Origin: Desulfogranum mediterraneum DSM 13871
Lineage (GTDB): Bacteria; Desulfobacterota; Desulfobulbia; Desulfobulbales; Desulfobulbaceae
NCBI RefSeq assembly: GCF_000429965.1
Contig: NZ_AUCW01000019.1
Coordinates: 1 to 64,000, forward strand
Length of the DNA stretch: 64,000 bases
Direction: 5' to 3'
The notes beneath the pieces were generated by a model. That model had not been told where the DNA came from. It saw only the letters and a program-made list of their open reading frames with translations, and searched no databases. Made by a program: the position numbers and the translations under genes. Every line of letters begins with the position of its first letter. Position 1 is the first letter of the stretch. Positions 23,850 through 33,381 of the stretch are shown piece by piece.

Positions 23850-25064
23850 CTATTCGAGATCTCCTTTAACCGTATAGGTTCGACGCAGCGTGGCAATGAT
23901 CCCCTGGGGACGGAAGATCATCATCACGACCAGAATGGCACCAAAGGCAAGCATTCGATAGTCGGAAAAGGCCCGCAGGTACTCGGGCATCAGGATCAGG
24001 ACCAGGGCGCCGACGATCACCCCGACAATGGAGCCCATGCCGCCGAGAACCACGATGCAGAGAATGATCGCCGATTCGAGAAAGGTGAAACTGGCAGGGT
24101 TGATAAAGGTGGTCTTGGCCGCAAACATCACCCCCGCCATGCCCGCCCAGGTGGCGCCCAGGGAGAAGGCGGTCAGCTTGGTCTTCATCTTGTCGATGCC
24201 CATGGCCTGACAGGCGATCTCGTCTTCCTTGAGGGCGAACCAGGCCCTGCCGATCCGTGAGTCCTGGAGGCGATTGACCACAAAGATGGTGAAGAGCACC
24301 ATCAGCACGGTCAGGTAGTACATATAGACGATGGACATCTCCAGGGAAAGCTCGATCCCGAAGAAGCCGGGTCTGGAGATGTTGGAGATGCCGCTGGGAC
24401 CGTGGGAAAAACTACTCCAGTTCTCGAGGATAAGGCGGATGATCTCACCGAATCCCAGGGTGACGATGGCCAGGTAATCACCGCGCAGGCGCAGCACCGG
24501 AATACCTAAAAGGATCCCGAAGATCGCACCCAGCACCCCGCCGATGGGCAGCACGGTCCAGAAGCCCAGACCAAAGTGCATGTTCAACAGGGCGTAGGTA
24601 TAGGCGCCAACGGCATAAAAGGCCACATAACCCAGGTCCAGCAGGCCGGCGACCCCCACCACGATATTCAGACCCAAGCCCAGGACCACATACATCAGGG
24701 CGGTGATCATGATGTTGACCTGGTAGGTGGAAAAGAGACCCGGGAAGAGCAGAAAGAAGACGGCCACCGCGGCCAGCAGGGGGAGGTAGAGCCTGGGTTG
24801 GGAAAAGAGTTTGATCGACCAGGCGACCTTTTCCTTGACCAGGCCGAGCTTGATCTTTTTCTGCCTTTCCAGTTTTCTGGCCATGACCATCCGGGTGATC
24901 AGGTAGATCAGAAAACTGAAACTGCCCACATAGACCATGTTGAGCCAACGCCAGTTGACGCTGTTTTCAATGGGGTTGATCTTGATCACCAGCAGGGGAA
25001 AGGTGAGAAAGATGAACCAGAGCGCAACCAGTAATCCTTGGCGGATATCTTTAAAAGAGAGCAT
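23850..25064 (-). CDS. livM: Branched-chain amino acid ABC transporter permease
   Basis: A 404-residue polytopic inner-membrane permease. The first 100 residues add extra hydrophobic segments and a basic loop (KLERQKKIKLG) before the LivM core. The core begins near YQVNIMITALMYVVLGLGLNIVVGVAGLLDLGY and contains the conserved LRGDYLAIVTLGFGEIIR loop that contacts the ATPases. It pairs with LivH. The N-terminal extension is usual for LivM compared with LivH. Confidence 0.95.
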   Translation of the reverse strand: MLSFKDIRQGLLVALWFIFLTFPLLVIKINPIENSVNWRWLNMVYVGSFSFLIYLITRMVMARKLERQKKIKLGLVKEKVAWSIKLFSQPRLYLPLLAAVAVFFLLFPGLFSTYQVNIMITALMYVVLGLGLNIVVGVAGLLDLGYVAFYAVGAYTYALLNMHFGLGFWTVLPIGGVLGAIFGILLGIPVLRLRGDYLAIVTLGFGEIIRLILENWSSFSHGPSGISNISRPGFFGIELSLEMSIVYMYYLTVLMVLFTIFVVNRLQDSRIGRAWFALKEDEIACQAMGIDKMKTKLTAFSLGATWAGMAGVMFAAKTTFINPASFTFLESAIILCIVVLGGMGSIVGVIVGALVLILMPEYLRAFSDYRMLAFGAILVVMMIFRPQGIIATLRRTYTVKGDLE

Positions 25065-25100
25065 GAGTCACAAGAGAGGTGGAGGTGCGTTTATAAAAGG

Positions 25101-26003
25101 CTAAACTTTTTCTATGGTGGCCTTGCCCAGCAGTCCAGCCGGTTTAAAGATCAGGATCAGGACCAGCAGGCTGAAGGCAAAGACGTCCTCATAGTCACTG
25201 GAGACATAGCCGGTGGCAAAGGCCTCGGTGAGCCCAAGGATAAAGCTGCCCAGCACGGCTCCAGGAATGGAACCGATGCCGCCGAGTACTGCGGCGGTAA
25301 AGGCCTTGATCCCGGCGATAAAGCCGATGTAGAAGTTGATCTGGCCGATGTGCGAGGCAATCAGCAGGCCGCCGATGGCAGCCAGGGCGGAACCGGTGAT
25401 AAAGGTGATGGAGATCACGTTGTCCACATTGATTCCAACCAGCAGGGCCATCTTCTGGTCCTGGGCCGTGGCCCGCATGGCCTTGCCGGTGCGGGTGTAC
25501 TTGATCATGCAGGTCAGAATGATCATGGCCAGGGCCGAGACCACCAGGATTGCCATGTCCGAGGAGCCGACGATATGGGCATAGGGCTCCATGAAGGCAA
25601 ACTCAGGGACCAGGGCAGGGAAGGGCACAAAATCCGAGGTCTGAGCCAGGAGGACATAGTTCTGGAGAAAGATGGACATCCCGATGGCGGAAATCAACGG
25701 GGACAGCCGAGGCGCACTGCGCAGGGGGCGGTAGGCCAGCCGTTCGATGGTATACCCGTAGGAGGCTGCCCAGACTGCCGCTGCCAGGGCGGTGAGCACA
25801 ACCACTGCCAGCAGGGGAAAACCGTAGATGGTCAGGGCGGTGGAGACCACCAGCGCGGTAAAGGCCCCGATCATATAGATTTCGCCATGGGCAAAGTTGA
25901 TCAGGCCGATGATGCCGTAGACCATGGTGTAGCCCAGGGCGATGAGGGCGTAGATGGAACCGCGTGTCAGGCCGCTGAAGAGGAGTTCAATAAAGTATTC
26001 CAT
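25101..26003 (-). CDS. livH: Branched-chain amino acid ABC transporter permease
   Basis: A 300-residue permease with about eight hydrophobic helices. Family signatures are GLTRGSIYALIALGYTMVYGIIGLINFAHGE at the N-terminus (residues 10-41), the RATAQDQKMALLVGINVD coupling loop and the KAFTAAVLGGIGSIPGA stretch. It is the first permease of the operon, 36 bases before livM. Confidence 0.95.
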   Translation of the reverse strand: MEYFIELLFSGLTRGSIYALIALGYTMVYGIIGLINFAHGEIYMIGAFTALVVSTALTIYGFPLLAVVVLTALAAAVWAASYGYTIERLAYRPLRSAPRLSPLISAIGMSIFLQNYVLLAQTSDFVPFPALVPEFAFMEPYAHIVGSSDMAILVVSALAMIILTCMIKYTRTGKAMRATAQDQKMALLVGINVDNVISITFITGSALAAIGGLLIASHIGQINFYIGFIAGIKAFTAAVLGGIGSIPGAVLGSFILGLTEAFATGYVSSDYEDVFAFSLLVLILIFKPAGLLGKATIEKV

Positions 26004-26126
26004 AGGAAGAACCGCTAAGGGTGCAGGATCAGGCTGGGGTGCAGGTTAGGTGGTGTGAAGGATGATGGCTGAACGCGGCTGGAGCTGCCGAAGCAGCCCC
26101 AGCCGCGGGACGGACCGAGACGGTGA

Positions 26127-27251
26127 TTACTGGACTTGCTGGTATACGCCGTCTTTGACCTGGTAGATTACAAAACCGATGCCAATGGGCTCCCCATTGT
26201 CTGCGAACTTGATCGCGCCAAAGGGGGTGTCAGCGGTTTCGGTGTGGAGCACCTTGGCAATGGCTGCAGAGTCGGTGGACTCGGCCTTGGCAATGGCGTT
26301 GGTCATGGCAATGGCTGCAGAGAGGGCGTTATCAAAGAAGGCGCCCGGCTCAGTACCTTCGGCCTCGATGAAGGCCTTGTGAAACTTCTGGGTGATGGGG
26401 TTCTTGGAGACATCGGCAGGACCGGTGGCATAGACGCCTTCAGCCTTGTCGCCGGCAACCTTGATGAAGGTATCGTCCTTCACCCCGTCCGGGCCAAGAA
26501 AGGCGGTCTTCATCCGCTTCTTCCGCATCTGGCCCACGATCTTGGAGGCCTCAGGATGGTAGCCGCCGTAGATGACGGCCTCTGCACCGCTGCGCTTGAT
26601 CTTCTGAACCACGGCTGAGTAGTCCACGGCACCGGGGGTTACCCCTTCAAAGAGGACGGCCTTGGCCTTGCCGCCCTGCTCGATAAAGGTCCGGACGTAT
26701 TCGGCCAAGCCCTTGCCATAGTCGCCCTTATCGTGAATGACCGCGATCTTGGTCATCTTGAGGACGCCGGTGGTGAAATCCACCAGGGTGCGGGCCTGGG
26801 CATCATCGGCTGCGATGGTGCGATAAAAGTTGGGGTAATCGCCGCTCTGGGTGAGGTCCGGAGTGGTGGCTGAGGGGGACATCACCAGGATATTGGCGTC
26901 ACGATAGATCGGCAATGCCGCCTTGGTGGCACCTGAACAGATATGACCGATGACCACGTTGACATTCTCAGAAACCAGCTTGGTCGCGGTGTTGGTGGCG
27001 ACCTCGGGCTTGCAGACATCATCTTCGGCCAGGACTTCGAGCATCTTGCCGTTGATACCGCCCTTGGCATTGACATCTTTGACAACAAGTTCAGTTGCTT
27101 TCATCGTAGGAATCCCGTAGGATGCCAGGTCGCCGCTGTGGGCGCCGGCAACACCTATCTTGATGGTGTCTGAGGCAAAGGCTGGAGCTGCCAAGGCGGC
27201 ACCGATGGTGAGTGCTGCAAGAATCGAGAGCGTTTTTCTTGGGAAAATCAC
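26127..27251 (-). CDS. livJ: Periplasmic branched-chain amino acid-binding protein
   Basis: Type I periplasmic binding protein that delivers leucine, isoleucine or valine (or related ligands) to LivHMGF. It starts at a GTG (27251) with a strong AGGAGG eight bases upstream. The signal peptide (RKTLSILAALTIGAALAAPAFA) precedes SDTIKIGVAGAHSGDLASYG. Further family segments are VIGHICSGATKAALPIY, MSPSATTPDL, NFYRTIAADDAQ and FDNALSAAIAM. It has 374 residues including the signal. The exact ligand cannot be read. It is the first gene of the operon, 123 bases before livH. Confidence 0.94.
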   Translation of the reverse strand: MIFPRKTLSILAALTIGAALAAPAFASDTIKIGVAGAHSGDLASYGIPTMKATELVVKDVNAKGGINGKMLEVLAEDDVCKPEVATNTATKLVSENVNVVIGHICSGATKAALPIYRDANILVMSPSATTPDLTQSGDYPNFYRTIAADDAQARTLVDFTTGVLKMTKIAVIHDKGDYGKGLAEYVRTFIEQGGKAKAVLFEGVTPGAVDYSAVVQKIKRSGAEAVIYGGYHPEASKIVGQMRKKRMKTAFLGPDGVKDDTFIKVAGDKAEGVYATGPADVSKNPITQKFHKAFIEAEGTEPGAFFDNALSAAIAMTNAIAKAESTDSAAIAKVLHTETADTPFGAIKFADNGEPIGIGFVIYQVKDGVYQQVQ

Positions 27252-27550
27252 GGGACGTTCCTCCTGGGGTTGAGATAATGAGATGAAAGGACTGGCTGTA
27301 ATCAATTTCCCTTCTTAACCTATCCCTAAAAAAAATTGCACTAAAATTAGTCTCAAAAATGTAATTATGAGCCCAGGGCAGGAGTGTTCGGAAAGACACA
27401 CAGGGTAGCACCTGGCAGCAGCCTGGTTCATACCCGGTCAGCAAGTAAGAGCCAGGTGTTCAGAGTCGCTTCACGGCAGCTTCCTGGTCTTGAGCGTTCT
27501 CTGACGCCCCATCATCCTCTCAGCCGTCAACGGACTTCGGAGTACCCAAG

Positions 27551-28600
27551 ATGCAAAGATCCTTTAACTACTTTATCTTCGGCCGCCCTCTGGCCCCGCT
27601 CTACAGCCTGGCCATGACCATCAGGGAGCGCTGCTACCAACGCGGCTGGTTTAAGAGCCATCGCCTGGCAGTGCCTGTGCTCAGTGTCGGTAACTTGACC
27701 ATGGGAGGTACGGGCAAGACCCCTGTGGTCCAGTATATTGCCCGGCTCTTACAGAAAAACGGCTATAGACCTGCAATCATCAGCCGCGGCTATGGCGGCT
27801 GTGCCAAGGAGCCGGTCAACCTGGTATCCGACGGAGATTCTCTGCTGCTCAGCGCCGAATTTGCCGGCGACGAGTCGCGTTTTTTGGCTGAGACCCTGCC
27901 CGGAGTGCCTGTGCTCACCGGAATAGTCCGTCATCTGCCTGCCAGGGAGGCCATCGCCATGGGCGCCGAGGTCCTGATCCTTGACGACGGTTTTCAGCAC
28001 ATGCAGTTGAAGCGGGATCTCAACCTGGTGCTCTTTAATAGCGATACCCTGGCCGGCAACTCCCGGGTTTTCCCTGGTGGAGATCTTCGGGAACCGGTAA
28101 AGGCCCTCAGGCGGGCCGGCGCCTTTGTCATGACCGGGGTGCGCGCCGACAATCGGCAACGGGCCGAACGCTTTCAGGAGCTTCTGGCCGCTCGATTTCC
28201 CGGTAAGGCAGCCGGGTATGCCGCCTATCAGCCAGCCGGATTTTCCCGCCTGGCTGACTCCGGTGTTTTGGAGGAGGTGGATCCTGGCCAGGCCCTGGAG
28301 AGGAAATGGTTCGCCTTCTGCGGGATTGCCCATCCAGAGTCCTTTCATGCGACCCTCCAGCGGCAAAACTTTGACCTGGCGGGTTTTTCAGCCTTTGCCG
28401 ATCATGTGGGCTACAGTGACAAACGATTGGCCAGGATGGCCGGACAGGTGGTTGACAGCGGGGCCGAGCAGCTGATTACCACGGAAAAGGATCTGGTCAA
28501 ACTCGGCGCTGTCTCCCTGCCCCTGCCGGTTTATGCTCTCAGGATGGAGGTCTGTTTTGATCCTGGTTTTGATGAGCTGATTCTTGATGCCGTCTCCTGA
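27551..28600 (+). CDS. lpxK: Tetraacyldisaccharide 4'-kinase
   Basis: Membrane-associated kinase that phosphorylates the 4' position of lipid A disaccharide using ATP. Of 349 residues, it has an N-terminal amphipathic region, Walker A GNLTMGGTGKTPVVQ (about 47-61), SRGYGG, GDESRFLAET and the DDGFQHMQLKRDL Walker B-like segment typical of LpxK. It is divergent from the liv operon and followed about 270 bases later by lpxC. Confidence 0.95.
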   Translation: MQRSFNYFIFGRPLAPLYSLAMTIRERCYQRGWFKSHRLAVPVLSVGNLTMGGTGKTPVVQYIARLLQKNGYRPAIISRGYGGCAKEPVNLVSDGDSLLLSAEFAGDESRFLAETLPGVPVLTGIVRHLPAREAIAMGAEVLILDDGFQHMQLKRDLNLVLFNSDTLAGNSRVFPGGDLREPVKALRRAGAFVMTGVRADNRQRAERFQELLAARFPGKAAGYAAYQPAGFSRLADSGVLEEVDPGQALERKWFAFCGIAHPESFHATLQRQNFDLAGFSAFADHVGYSDKRLARMAGQVVDSGAEQLITTEKDLVKLGAVSLPLPVYALRMEVCFDPGFDELILDAVS

Positions 28601-28867
28601 GGAGCACTGGCCAAGCCCTCCTTTTCCTGCCTGTGTCGAAATTTCAACATCCTCTGCATAAACAATGGATTGTGGGCTTTTTGACACAGCTGTCTCCCTG
28701 GGATGTCACCATGTGGCGAAGCCGCAGTGGCGGCCTATCTGTCTGAGTTGACAGTCTTGTTCGGGGATGTGTTGCCAGGTTACCTTCTCTCGTTGCAACT
28801 GGATTGCTAATTGCATAAGAGAGTTCACACCCTCCAAAAACGGATCATACTAGCAACAGGACAGCAC

Positions 28868-29866
28868 ATGGCATCTTACATTGAGCCTCACCAATATACC
28901 TTGAAACGAACCGTCAGTTGTTGCGGAGTTGGCCTGCACACCGGCCGAACCGTCAACCTGACCATTAAACCGGCACCAGCCAACAGCGGAATCCGCTTTC
29001 TCCGCTCCGACCTGCTCGGTAAACCCGAGATTCCTGCCCGGGCTGAGAACGTGGTCGACACCACCCTGGCCACGACCATCGGCCATGGACGGAACCGGAT
29101 TTCCACCACCGAACATCTGATGGCCGCCCTGCGCGGTTCCGGGATCGATAACGCCGAGGTTGACCTGGACTCCCATGAGGTTCCGATCATGGACGGCAGC
29201 GCCAAGCCCTTCATTCACCTGCTCAAGCGGGGCGGACGGAGCAAGCAACAGGCCCTGCGGAAGATCCTGCGGATCACCAAGCCCCTGAGTTTCACTGCAG
29301 AGGGGAAATCTATCCGGATCGAACCCTATGACGGTTTCAAGGTTACCGGTCGAATCCACTTTGACAACGAACTGATCAACGAACAGGTCTACAGCCTTGA
29401 CGTGGATCAGGAGCGTTTCTGTAAAGAGATTGCCTCTGCCCGAACCTTCGGCTTTGTCGAGCAGGTCGAATATCTCTGGCAAAAGGGCTTGGCCCTGGGC
29501 GGGACCCTGGATAATACCATTGCCATCCATTGGGATCGTCGCTCGATTCTCAATGAGGATGGCCTCCGTTTTGATGATGAGTTTATTCGCCACAAGGTCC
29601 TGGACCTGATCGGTGATCTGGCCCTGTTGGGGAGCCCGGTCTTGGGACATGTCTTTGCCGATCGTTCCGGCCACGGTCTCCACCTGGGCCTGATGAAAAC
29701 CATTGCTGACAATCCGGACTGCTGGGAGTATGTCAAGTTTCAGAAACGTGGTGACTGCCTGCTGCGGCAGGTCGTGGAACACACCAGGAACGCCGGCGAC
29801 TGCCTGACCCCCTTCTTTGTGCCGGGTACCGAGAATGTCAATCAACAGCCGGCCTGTGCCGCATAG
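28868..29866 (+). CDS. lpxC: UDP-3-O-acyl-N-acetylglucosamine deacetylase
   Basis: Zn-dependent deacetylase, the first committed step of lipid A synthesis. It has 332 residues from the ATG at 28868 (AGGA six bases upstream). Zinc-ligand motifs are STTEHLMAAL (His) and RHKVLDLIGDLAL (His and Asp), with the FVEQVEYL and GGTLDNTI segments around the active site. The N-terminal GVGLHTGRTVNLTI is typical. A strong hairpin follows downstream before proC. Confidence 0.96.
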   Translation: MASYIEPHQYTLKRTVSCCGVGLHTGRTVNLTIKPAPANSGIRFLRSDLLGKPEIPARAENVVDTTLATTIGHGRNRISTTEHLMAALRGSGIDNAEVDLDSHEVPIMDGSAKPFIHLLKRGGRSKQQALRKILRITKPLSFTAEGKSIRIEPYDGFKVTGRIHFDNELINEQVYSLDVDQERFCKEIASARTFGFVEQVEYLWQKGLALGGTLDNTIAIHWDRRSILNEDGLRFDDEFIRHKVLDLIGDLALLGSPVLGHVFADRSGHGLHLGLMKTIADNPDCWEYVKFQKRGDCLLRQVVEHTRNAGDCLTPFFVPGTENVNQQPACAA

Positions 29867-29960
29867 GCGAGGCGCTTGCTTGCAGGATCGAGTTTGTCTT
29901 GTTGCTGTTATGGAGGGTGTCGAGTAAACTGGGAAAAGTGAGAGGAACGTTAGTAACGTA

Positions 29961-29987
29961 AACCGCCGGGATATCCGGCGGTTTTTT
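29961..29987 (+). terminator. Rho-independent terminator after lpxC
   Basis: AACCGCCGG..CCGGCGGTT is a near-perfect stem followed by TTTTTT on the plus strand, 95 bases after the lpxC stop and just before the proC ribosome site. Confidence 0.88.
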
Positions 29988-30007
29988 CATTTTAGGAGAG
30001 GAATCAG

Positions 30008-30829
30008 GTGGATATGCAGATACCAGATCAGACCATTGGCCTCCTTGGCGGAGGCCAGATGGCAGAGGCCTTGATCCGCGGCCTGCTGGCAGCCCGGGTC
30101 GTGGCCGCTGAGCAGCTTGTGGTCATTGACCCGGAACCGGCGAGAAGAGCCTATCTCGAAGCAGAGTACGGAGTGACCTCCACCGATGATCCGGCCGAGT
30201 TTGCCGGCAGCTGCACGGTGGTTATCCTGGCCGTGAAACCGCAGATGCTGTCGATGGTGGCCCAAAACTATGGTCCGCTCTTCACTGAAGCCCAGCTGCT
30301 GATCTCCATAATGGCTGGGGTCCCGATCCAGACCCTGGCAGAGAGCTTTCCAGGGGTGAGCAGAGTCGTCCGGGTCATGCCCAACACCCCGGCCCTGGTA
30401 CTTGAGGGCGCCTCTGCCCTGAGCTGTAACGATAAGACCAGCGCAGCCGATCAAGAGATCTGTCGAGCTATCTTCTCGGCAGTAGGGCTCTGTGTTGAGG
30501 TCCCGGAATCGCAGCTGGACGCGGTCACCGGCTTAAGCGGCAGCGGTCCCGGATACGTCTATACCATCCTGGAGGGGTTGATCGACGGCGGAGTCCTGGC
30601 CGGCTTACCCAGGCCTACGGCTGAACAGCTGGCCATCCAGACGATCTATGGCGCGGCCAGGCTGGCCAGGGAAAGCGGGCAAAATGCAGCCCAGCTCAAG
30701 GCCCAGGTGACCTCACCGGGAGGCACGACCATTCGCGGTATCCAGGTCCTGGAACAGAACCAAATCCGTGCTGCCCTGATGGATGCCGTGGAGGCAGCAG
30801 CAGCTCGTTCCAGGGAGTTGGGTGGATGA
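30008..30829 (+). CDS. proC: Pyrroline-5-carboxylate reductase
   Basis: Last step of proline synthesis, NAD(P)H-dependent. Of 273 residues, it has a Rossmann motif IGLLGGGQMAEALIRG (about 10-25), VKPQMLS, RVMPNTPALV and the C-terminal AVTGLSGSGPGYVY and LKAQVTSPGGTTIRGI signatures. The start is a GTG at 30008 with AGGAG nine bases upstream; an in-frame ATG follows two codons later. It overlaps nadK by four bases. Confidence 0.96.
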   Translation: MDMQIPDQTIGLLGGGQMAEALIRGLLAARVVAAEQLVVIDPEPARRAYLEAEYGVTSTDDPAEFAGSCTVVILAVKPQMLSMVAQNYGPLFTEAQLLISIMAGVPIQTLAESFPGVSRVVRVMPNTPALVLEGASALSCNDKTSAADQEICRAIFSAVGLCVEVPESQLDAVTGLSGSGPGYVYTILEGLIDGGVLAGLPRPTAEQLAIQTIYGAARLARESGQNAAQLKAQVTSPGGTTIRGIQVLEQNQIRAALMDAVEAAAARSRELGG

Positions 30830-31686
30830 TTATCAAGCGTGCGGGCGTCATTACCCGCCATGACAGCCCTGAAGTCGAGAAGATCGGCCACAGTCTGCTG
30901 GCCTGGTTCAGCGAGCGGGAGGTTGAGGCGCAGCTCAACCAGGTCCAGCCGGAGATGGATATGCTGGTGGTCCTCGGCGGCGACGGAACCCTCCTCCATG
31001 TGGCCAAGGAGGCCTCCACCTCTGATATTCCGATCCTGGGGGTGAACCTGGGGGACCTGGGTTTCTTGACCGAGGTGGCAGCCGACGAACTCTACTATTC
31101 CCTGGAAACGGTCTTAGCCGGCGACTATCGCCTGGAGGAGAGGATCATGCTCGCGGCCTGTGTGGTCCACGGCACAGATGGCGCCAAAAGTGCCCCGGTA
31201 TACGCCCTCAACGAGGTGGTCATTGTCAAGGACAGCACCGAGCACATGGTCAGACTGCGCTGCTGGGCAGATAAGGAGTATATCACCACCTACCGTGCCG
31301 ATGGCCTGATCCTGGCCACGCCAACCGGTTCAACAGCCTACAACCTTTCGGCCGGCGGCCCCATTGTCCATGCAGAGTTGGACACCATGGTCGTCACGCC
31401 GATCTGCCCCTTTATGCTGGAGTCCAGGCCGGTGCTGCTGGCTCCGCAGACCAGGATAACCACCCAACTGATGGCCCCGGCCGGTGAGGTCAAGGTGATC
31501 GTGGACGGTAATCTCCAGTGGAAGATCAGCGAAGACGACTACCTGCTGGTCCAGAAGGCGAGCAAGCCGCTGCTCCTGATCAGCTCACCCTTGAAGAGTT
31601 ACTTCACCATCCTCCGCAATAAACTCAACTGGGGCGGCTCCAGGGTTGACCTGCCCCTGCCTGAGCTGGTCTGCCGCCACTGCTGA
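30826..31686 (+). CDS. nadK: NAD kinase
   Basis: Makes NADP from NAD and ATP (or polyphosphate). Of 286 residues, it has the GGDGTLLHVAK motif (about 52), LGVNLGDLGFLTE, the NEVVIVKD segment and the glycine-rich TPTGSTAYNLSAGGPIV motif. Coupled by ATGA overlap to proC, whose product consumes NADPH; this is a metabolic link by inference. Confidence 0.96.
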   Translation: MIIKRAGVITRHDSPEVEKIGHSLLAWFSEREVEAQLNQVQPEMDMLVVLGGDGTLLHVAKEASTSDIPILGVNLGDLGFLTEVAADELYYSLETVLAGDYRLEERIMLAACVVHGTDGAKSAPVYALNEVVIVKDSTEHMVRLRCWADKEYITTYRADGLILATPTGSTAYNLSAGGPIVHAELDTMVVTPICPFMLESRPVLLAPQTRITTQLMAPAGEVKVIVDGNLQWKISEDDYLLVQKASKPLLLISSPLKSYFTILRNKLNWGGSRVDLPLPELVCRHC

Positions 31687-31795
31687 GGGGAGCCCTCTCC
31701 CGGCAGGCGAGCAGGCATGGCTCTTCCCGGTGGCTAGCTTTGAAGCGACCCCTGTGGCTGAATGCATTGGGAATGTATTCATTCATTTTTTTTCC

Positions 31796-31846
31796 GTCAT
31801 GCCCGCACCCTTACCGTCATGCCCGCTAAGGCGGGCATCCAGCTCT
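31796..31846. repeat. REP-like palindrome, type B, outside the main island
   Basis: CGTCATGCCCGC occurs twice within about 30 bases; the second copy continues into the full GTCATGCCCGCTAAGGCGGGCATCCAG palindrome also found at 18.9-19.6 kb. It lies in the 270-base interval between nadK and the convergent sigma-54 regulator gene and could form a bidirectional mRNA end. Confidence 0.7.
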
Positions 31847-31954
31847 TTAGGGTAAGGCCTCCTTCAGATCCATTGGGGGAACTTTTCTTCTCTGCAGCCT
31901 CAGATTTTGATCAAGGGCTGCGCCTGGACCAACGCCCGCAGGTCCGGGCGGTCC

Positions 31955-33343
31955 CTACTTTTTCTTGCGCTGGATCTTATACTTCTTCATCTTATACTGG
32001 AGCAGACTCTTGGTGATGCCCAGCTGCTCCGCTGCCCGGGCCTGGACATTGCCTGCCTGTTCCAGGGCCTGCCGAACCAGCTTTTCCTCGATCCCGTTGA
32101 GGATCTCTGCCAGGCTGAGGTCCTCGGGGATAAACTGGGTCAGATCCAGGCCGCTGCTCCACTCCTGGGGCGCCTGGAATTCGCTGGAATCAGGCTGGAC
32201 ATCCTCGGGCTCGATCCGATTGCCGCTGCAGAGGATGGCGGCGCGCTCGATGGTATTTTCCAACTCCCGTACATTTCCCTCCCAGGGCAGGGTGACCAGC
32301 AGGCGCAGGGCCTCGGAGGAGATGTCCAGCTCCCTATCCAAATTTTTCCCATTTTTTTCAATGAAGTGAGCCACCAGTGCGGGGATGTCATCCACCCGTT
32401 CCCTTAGGGGAACCAGGTGAATATGGATCACGTTTAAGCGGTAGTAGAGGTCTTCCCGGAAGTTGCCCTTTTCCACCTCATCCTTGAGATCCTTGTTGGT
32501 GGCGGCCAGGATCCGGACATTGACCTGCTGGGTAATGCTGCCTCCCACCCGTTCAAAGGCCTTCTCCTGGAGCACCCGCAGCAGCTTGGCCTGGAGTTGG
32601 GCAGGCATCTCCCCGATTTCATCGAGAAAGAGGGTGCCGGTATCGGCAAGTTCGAAACGGCCCTTACGCATGGCCACGGCATCGGTGAAGGCACCCTTCT
32701 CGTGGCCAAAGAGTTCGCTCTCCAGGAGGTGTTCCGAGAGGGCGGCGCAGTTGATGGTGATAAAGGGCGCCTCTTTGCGGGGGCTGAGGTTATGGATGGC
32801 CCTGGCCACCAGTTCCTTGCCGGTACCGGATTCCCCGGTTACCAGCACCGAAGAGGGGGTTGGGGCGACCTTTTCGATCAGTTGATAGACCGCCCGCATG
32901 GCAGGGTTCTTGCCAATCATCCCCCCAAAACCGGAACGGGGCGTGGCCTCGTCGCGGAGCCTGCGGATCTCTCTGATCAGATTGTAGTGTTCAATGGCCT
33001 TGCGCACACCGGCCAGGAGCTGCTCGTTGGAAAAGGGCTTGGCCAGGTAGGTAAAGGCCCCCAGACGCATGGCCTCCACCGCCTTTTCCACCTCGGCAAA
33101 GGCGGTGATCAGAATGACCGGCAGCTTGCGGTTGTACTCCTTGATCCGGGCCAGGAATTCAATGCCGTCCATGCCCGGCATCTTCATGTCCGAGATTACC
33201 AGATCCAGGTCTGAATCATGGACAAAGGGAAGCCCCGAGGTACCGCTGTCCGCGGTGAAGACCTCGTAGCCCTCATCGCGGAGCAACTCGGAGAGTACGA
33301 TCTGATAGTTGGGTTCGTCGTCTACAACAAGGATGGTATACAT
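31955..33343 (-). CDS. Sigma-54-dependent response regulator, NtrC family
   Basis: A 462-residue three-domain activator. The receiver domain (1-120) has D8/D9 and phospho-acceptor D52. The AAA+ domain (about 145-380) has Walker A GESGTGKE, the sigma-54 contacting GAFTDA loop and Walker B GTLFLDEIGEM. The C-terminal Fis-type helix-turn-helix (QARAAEQLGITKSLLQYKMKKY) ends in a lysine-rich tail. No histidine kinase gene is adjacent, so its partner and targets are unknown. Confidence 0.93.
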   Translation of the reverse strand: MYTILVVDDEPNYQIVLSELLRDEGYEVFTADSGTSGLPFVHDSDLDLVISDMKMPGMDGIEFLARIKEYNRKLPVILITAFAEVEKAVEAMRLGAFTYLAKPFSNEQLLAGVRKAIEHYNLIREIRRLRDEATPRSGFGGMIGKNPAMRAVYQLIEKVAPTPSSVLVTGESGTGKELVARAIHNLSPRKEAPFITINCAALSEHLLESELFGHEKGAFTDAVAMRKGRFELADTGTLFLDEIGEMPAQLQAKLLRVLQEKAFERVGGSITQQVNVRILAATNKDLKDEVEKGNFREDLYYRLNVIHIHLVPLRERVDDIPALVAHFIEKNGKNLDRELDISSEALRLLVTLPWEGNVRELENTIERAAILCSGNRIEPEDVQPDSSEFQAPQEWSSGLDLTQFIPEDLSLAEILNGIEEKLVRQALEQAGNVQARAAEQLGITKSLLQYKMKKYKIQRKKK

Positions 33344-33381
33344 AGTGTTCTTTTGGAGGATGTTGGCTGGTTGAAGCGGCC

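Noticed and set aside
28800-28816. Sigma-54 promoter (TGG-N8-TTGC) upstream of lpxC
   Set aside because: GG-N10-GC spacing fits, but the conserved CAC after TGG is replaced by ATT, and lpxC is not an expected sigma-54 target.
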